A stretch of 31,594 bases of DNA from Zelonia costaricensis (taxonomy: Eukaryota; Euglenozoa; Kinetoplastea; Trypanosomatida; Trypanosomatidae), in NCBI GenBank assembly GCA_030849075.1, contig JASAOO010003242.1, positions 1 to 31,594 of the forward strand. Reading direction: 5' to 3'. The notes under the pieces were generated by a model. The model worked only from the letters and a program-made list of their open reading frames with translations. It ran no database searches and was not told the origin of the DNA. Numbering within the stretch: the stretch's first letter is position 1; each line of letters opens with the position of its first letter. The position numbers and the translations under genes were made by a program. Positions 28,689 through 31,594 of this stretch are shown piece after piece.

Positions 28689-29992
28689 ATGACGTCTTGA
28701 CACCCTTCTCAGCAAAAAAAAAAAGAACGCCCGAGACAGCGACAAGATTGGCGTTTGATTCATGCATCCATCACCTTCGTGTGTCCTTCGTCTTTTGACT
28801 TTTTCACATCGTTCTTCTCCCTCTAACCCCCAAAACAAAAAAAATGATGCTTGCACATTTTCACTGCATCGTTGTTTCCTTGCCACCATCGACTCTGGGG
28901 CGCACTCGCTCGCCGTCTAAACCCCTTGTCGGACCTCACCGGGTTGTGGCTGCCTTCGACTCTCCCCATCGGCTTCCCGACCGTGCCACGCCTCTTTTTT
29001 TCCCCCGCGAAATGCACAGCTTTAGCACTGAAGCAAAGCAGGAAGAACACAAACAACAAAGGACATTGGGCAACGTAGGCTGCTGCTAACTCGTGCTGAC
29101 TTTTCGCACCCACGTGTTTGCGTGCTTGTTTGTGCCTGTGCGTGTCGTTGCGTCTTGTCGTCAGCCACTGGTAGGAGTTGCACCCCGCCATTCCCCACTC
29201 CCTTGTTCGTTCTTCCGTTTTGTTTTTTCTGGATTTCTCGCTTCGAGGCCTGTGCTGTCCTCTGCACAAGCACATCGCCTCTTCTCCATCCGCTCCTCTT
29301 GCGTCGCGTCTCGCCGCCGAGAAGCGCCTCCGGCCGTCTCCACGTTTCACCTTCGAACAGCCACCACCGCGTGCGCCACCAAGTCACGCGCCAAAAGAGG
29401 TGTGCCTCGCTGTCCCGCTCCTCTCCATACCTTCTCCCTTAAGGGGCCCTCCCTCCATCAGCGCCTGAAGCGCAGCTGCTGGAATCGCTGCTTTGTCAGT
29501 CCGCCGTTATTGTCTTCACCCGCTTCTTCTGCATACACCCTCCCTTGCAAGCACACACACACAAGCATACGGGAGCACACCACAGCTATCTCTACACGAA
29601 ACGTGCTACCTCCGCCCTGGCTCGCTTGGATCGCTGAATCCTGTGTAAACGCCTGGTTTTCCACCGGTCCCGCTTCTTCGCCGCGTGTGGCACACCAACG
29701 CGTTCGAAACCCGTGCCACCCACAGTCTCCCGCCCACACAGAAACGCCATCTGCGTTTCTCAGAGACGTGCGCCCCCCACCCTCTGCCTCGCTCCTCGCC
29801 GATTCGCGTCGTTGGGCCCCGTGCAGCGTGGCGTCCCTCATCCAGGTCGCCACTCCCTCCCTCACCTCCCTTTTCCCGCTGTATCTCTCCTCCTCTTCTC
29901 CGCCTGACGGTACCCTCGCGCCATCACGGTGTCGACTGCACCCTCCTTCCGTCTCACTTTTTTTTTCGGGGCTGCGATCTTTGTTAGCTCAA

Positions 29993-30007
29993 CCCCCCCC
30001 CCCCCCC
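29993..30007. repeat. Run of 15 C
   Basis: Fifteen consecutive C after a T-rich stretch (29958-29968). It may be part of a splice-acceptor pyrimidine tract. Its length is likely unreliable in sequence data. Confidence 0.92.
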
Positions 30008-31594
30008 GCAATCCTCCCACCACTATTGAGCTTTGTGACGTCTACCAGCGCGCGGGACGGGTCTTCCGTTGTCGTCGTGTTTCACCTGCCAAGCCGTACG
30101 CCGCGTCGGCGTGTCTTCTCCCCACCTCCGCCCTATTTATTGTCTAGCCCTGTGCGCAATCCTATTATTTGGCATCTTGTGCGCTCGTGTGCGTATCTCT
30201 GTGTGTTTGTGTGTGTGTTCGGTGGATCTCCCCGCACGCAGTCGTTCCCGCGTCGTGTGCCTGTGTGTGTGTGTGTGTGCGAGAGACCGAGACCGAGAGC
30301 AAGAGAGAGCGCGCTGGCTTTTTCGCAGTGTCGGCGCTCTTCCTGGTGGCGCCCGTGGGGAATCCGCGGTCGACTTACGTTTGCTGTTTCTTCTCCCCCC
30401 TATCCCTCTCCCTGCCCCCTCCTACGCCACCTCTTTCCTTGTTGTTTCGATTGTAGCCGTGTTTTCCTTGTTTTCTCTTCTTCTTTTGCGTCGTTCCGTC
30501 GTCCGCTCCTCGTTGGTAGTTGTCCCCTTGCTGGTGTGGCCGTCGCTGCACCGCCGCATCGCTTTCTGCGTGTGAGTGCCCCTCGAGCTGTCTGTCTCGT
30601 GCGTGAAGGACCAGCGAGCTGTCGCAGCAGAGCCGAACACTCCAGCATCTTCGTTTAGTGCGGCCTCGACATCTCCCCCACCCCCGTTGTTCTGCTAAAC
30701 TCTCTTCTTTCTCCTTTGTAGCCGCGCTCTTCTGTCCCAGCCGGCGTTGCTTTCTTCTTTTTTTTTTTGTCCACCTTCCCCCCTCCCCCACGACCTCGTC
30801 TCTACTCCTCGCCAGCACCTTCTATCACGTCATCGTCAACCTCGTGTGTGCGCCTGTGTGTGTGTGCGTGTGTGTAGGCGTGCCTGCTCCTCCTTCTCCT
30901 CGTCTTAATTCTCCGCGTTTTTGTTCTTTTTTTCACGTCCAGTTTCGAGCCTCTACGCCGGTCTGGCGACAGTGCCTGCTGTATCTGGCGCTCTTCGCAC
31001 CACAGCCTCGCCCCCTGTTCTCTCCCGTCCATCTTTCACGCACGCCTCTGCCACGTTCAGCGTTTGCAGTCCTCCTCCTTCTCCCGTTTTCTTCGTTTAT
31101 CCGCTGCCTGCTGTGGCACCCCCCCCCCCCTCCGTCCCTCACCCCATTTTACGCTGTGCCTTCCTCACCCTTGTTTTCTTTTGTTCCCCGCGTGTGCGTC
31201 TTTTGTTTTCCGTTCTGCTCGCCCGGCACGCTGCATCGATCTCGTGCTTCGCTTCCCCTTTTCTGTTCGAACCCTCTTTTTTTTTTCCCGGCGTCTCCCT
31301 CTCCGTCAACCCCCCTTCTTTTGACTGTTTGCGTGCAGTTGCGTGTGTCTTGCATCGCCGTCGGCGCTCTGCCCTCGTTTCACGTTGCTCTTTCTGTGTC
31401 TGTGTGTCTGCGTACGTGTACTGCGCTTTTGAGCGGCGTTTGTGGCACGCCTCGTTTTTTTTCTCCTCTCTTTGTTCTCTTCTTGCGCGCTCTTTTTTCT
31501 CTCACCCCCCCCTCTCTTGGTGTGTTGAGAACTCTTTCCAGTACTCCGAGCTTGAGCGGGCGTAGTCCGAAGCCTGCTTGCTCTCCGCGTCTGC

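Larger units (their letters stand above)
28298..31594. other. Non-coding region downstream of the giant gene, to the window edge
   Basis: The first 500 bases are mixed in composition and hold a degenerate repeat, a G run and A runs. From about 28750 to the end the + strand is strongly C/T-rich with GT runs (for example 30261-30279 and 30855-30876) and several acceptor-like sites, such as the T-rich tract at 30757-30768 that reaches AG only near 30814. The open frames at 29093-30658 and 30921-31565 translate to Ser/Pro/Cys/Phe/Leu-rich low complexity from C/T-rich DNA and are not convincing genes. The region probably contains the leader of a gene just beyond the window. Confidence 0.7.

Noticed and set aside
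29093..30658. 521-codon + strand open frame after the giant gene
   Set aside because: It begins at a non-ATG codon. The product is Ser/Pro/Leu/Cys/Arg-rich low complexity from C/T-rich DNA, without a domain or the coding bias of the four genes.
30921..31565. 214-codon + strand open frame near the right edge
   Set aside because: It is a Phe/Ser/Pro/Cys-rich translation of a polypyrimidine region, more likely leader or spacer of a gene outside the window.

Overview
The window looks like a piece of a nuclear chromosome from a Leishmania-type trypanosomatid. All four convincing genes are intronless, lie on the + strand and are very GC-rich, especially at third codon positions. They are separated by long pyrimidine-rich spacers full of T, C, GT, CA and CTC runs. 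Before each gene there is a pyrimidine tract followed by a first AG and then no ATG until the chosen start, which fits polycistronic transcription matured by spliced-leader trans-splicing. I cannot name the species.

Layout: 1-2848 is non-coding. 2849-4054 encodes a type 1 methionine aminopeptidase (the only gene I can name). 4055-5891 is spacer. 5892-10052 encodes a 1,386-residue protein with an N-terminal CH_2 (SPEF1/SPATA4-type) domain and a long, mostly helical and low-complexity remainder. 10053-11460 is spacer. 11461-13014 encodes a 517-residue membrane glycoprotein with a signal peptide, five membrane spans and a prominin/tweety-like layout. 13015-18691 is a 5.7 kb spacer without a supportable gene. 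18692-28297 encodes a 3,201-residue protein that joins a protein kinase-like domain lacking catalytic residues to three beta-helix segments of tubulin-cofactor-C (TBCC/C-CAP) type. 28298-31594 is non-coding and probably leads to a gene beyond the window. About 52% of the window is coding.

The genes are probably co-transcribed, but neighbours in trypanosomatid transcription units are usually unrelated in function, so no pathway follows from their order. Two of the four (the CH_2 protein and the pseudokinase-TBCC protein) carry domains known elsewhere in microtubule, basal body or flagellar biology. The most novel item is the giant pseudokinase-TBCC protein. Next are the prominin-like membrane protein, a degenerate repeat shared by the spacers on either side of the giant gene, and complementary GT and AC tracts in the 5.7 kb spacer. 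I see no tRNA, rRNA, CRISPR array, intact transposon or strand switch.
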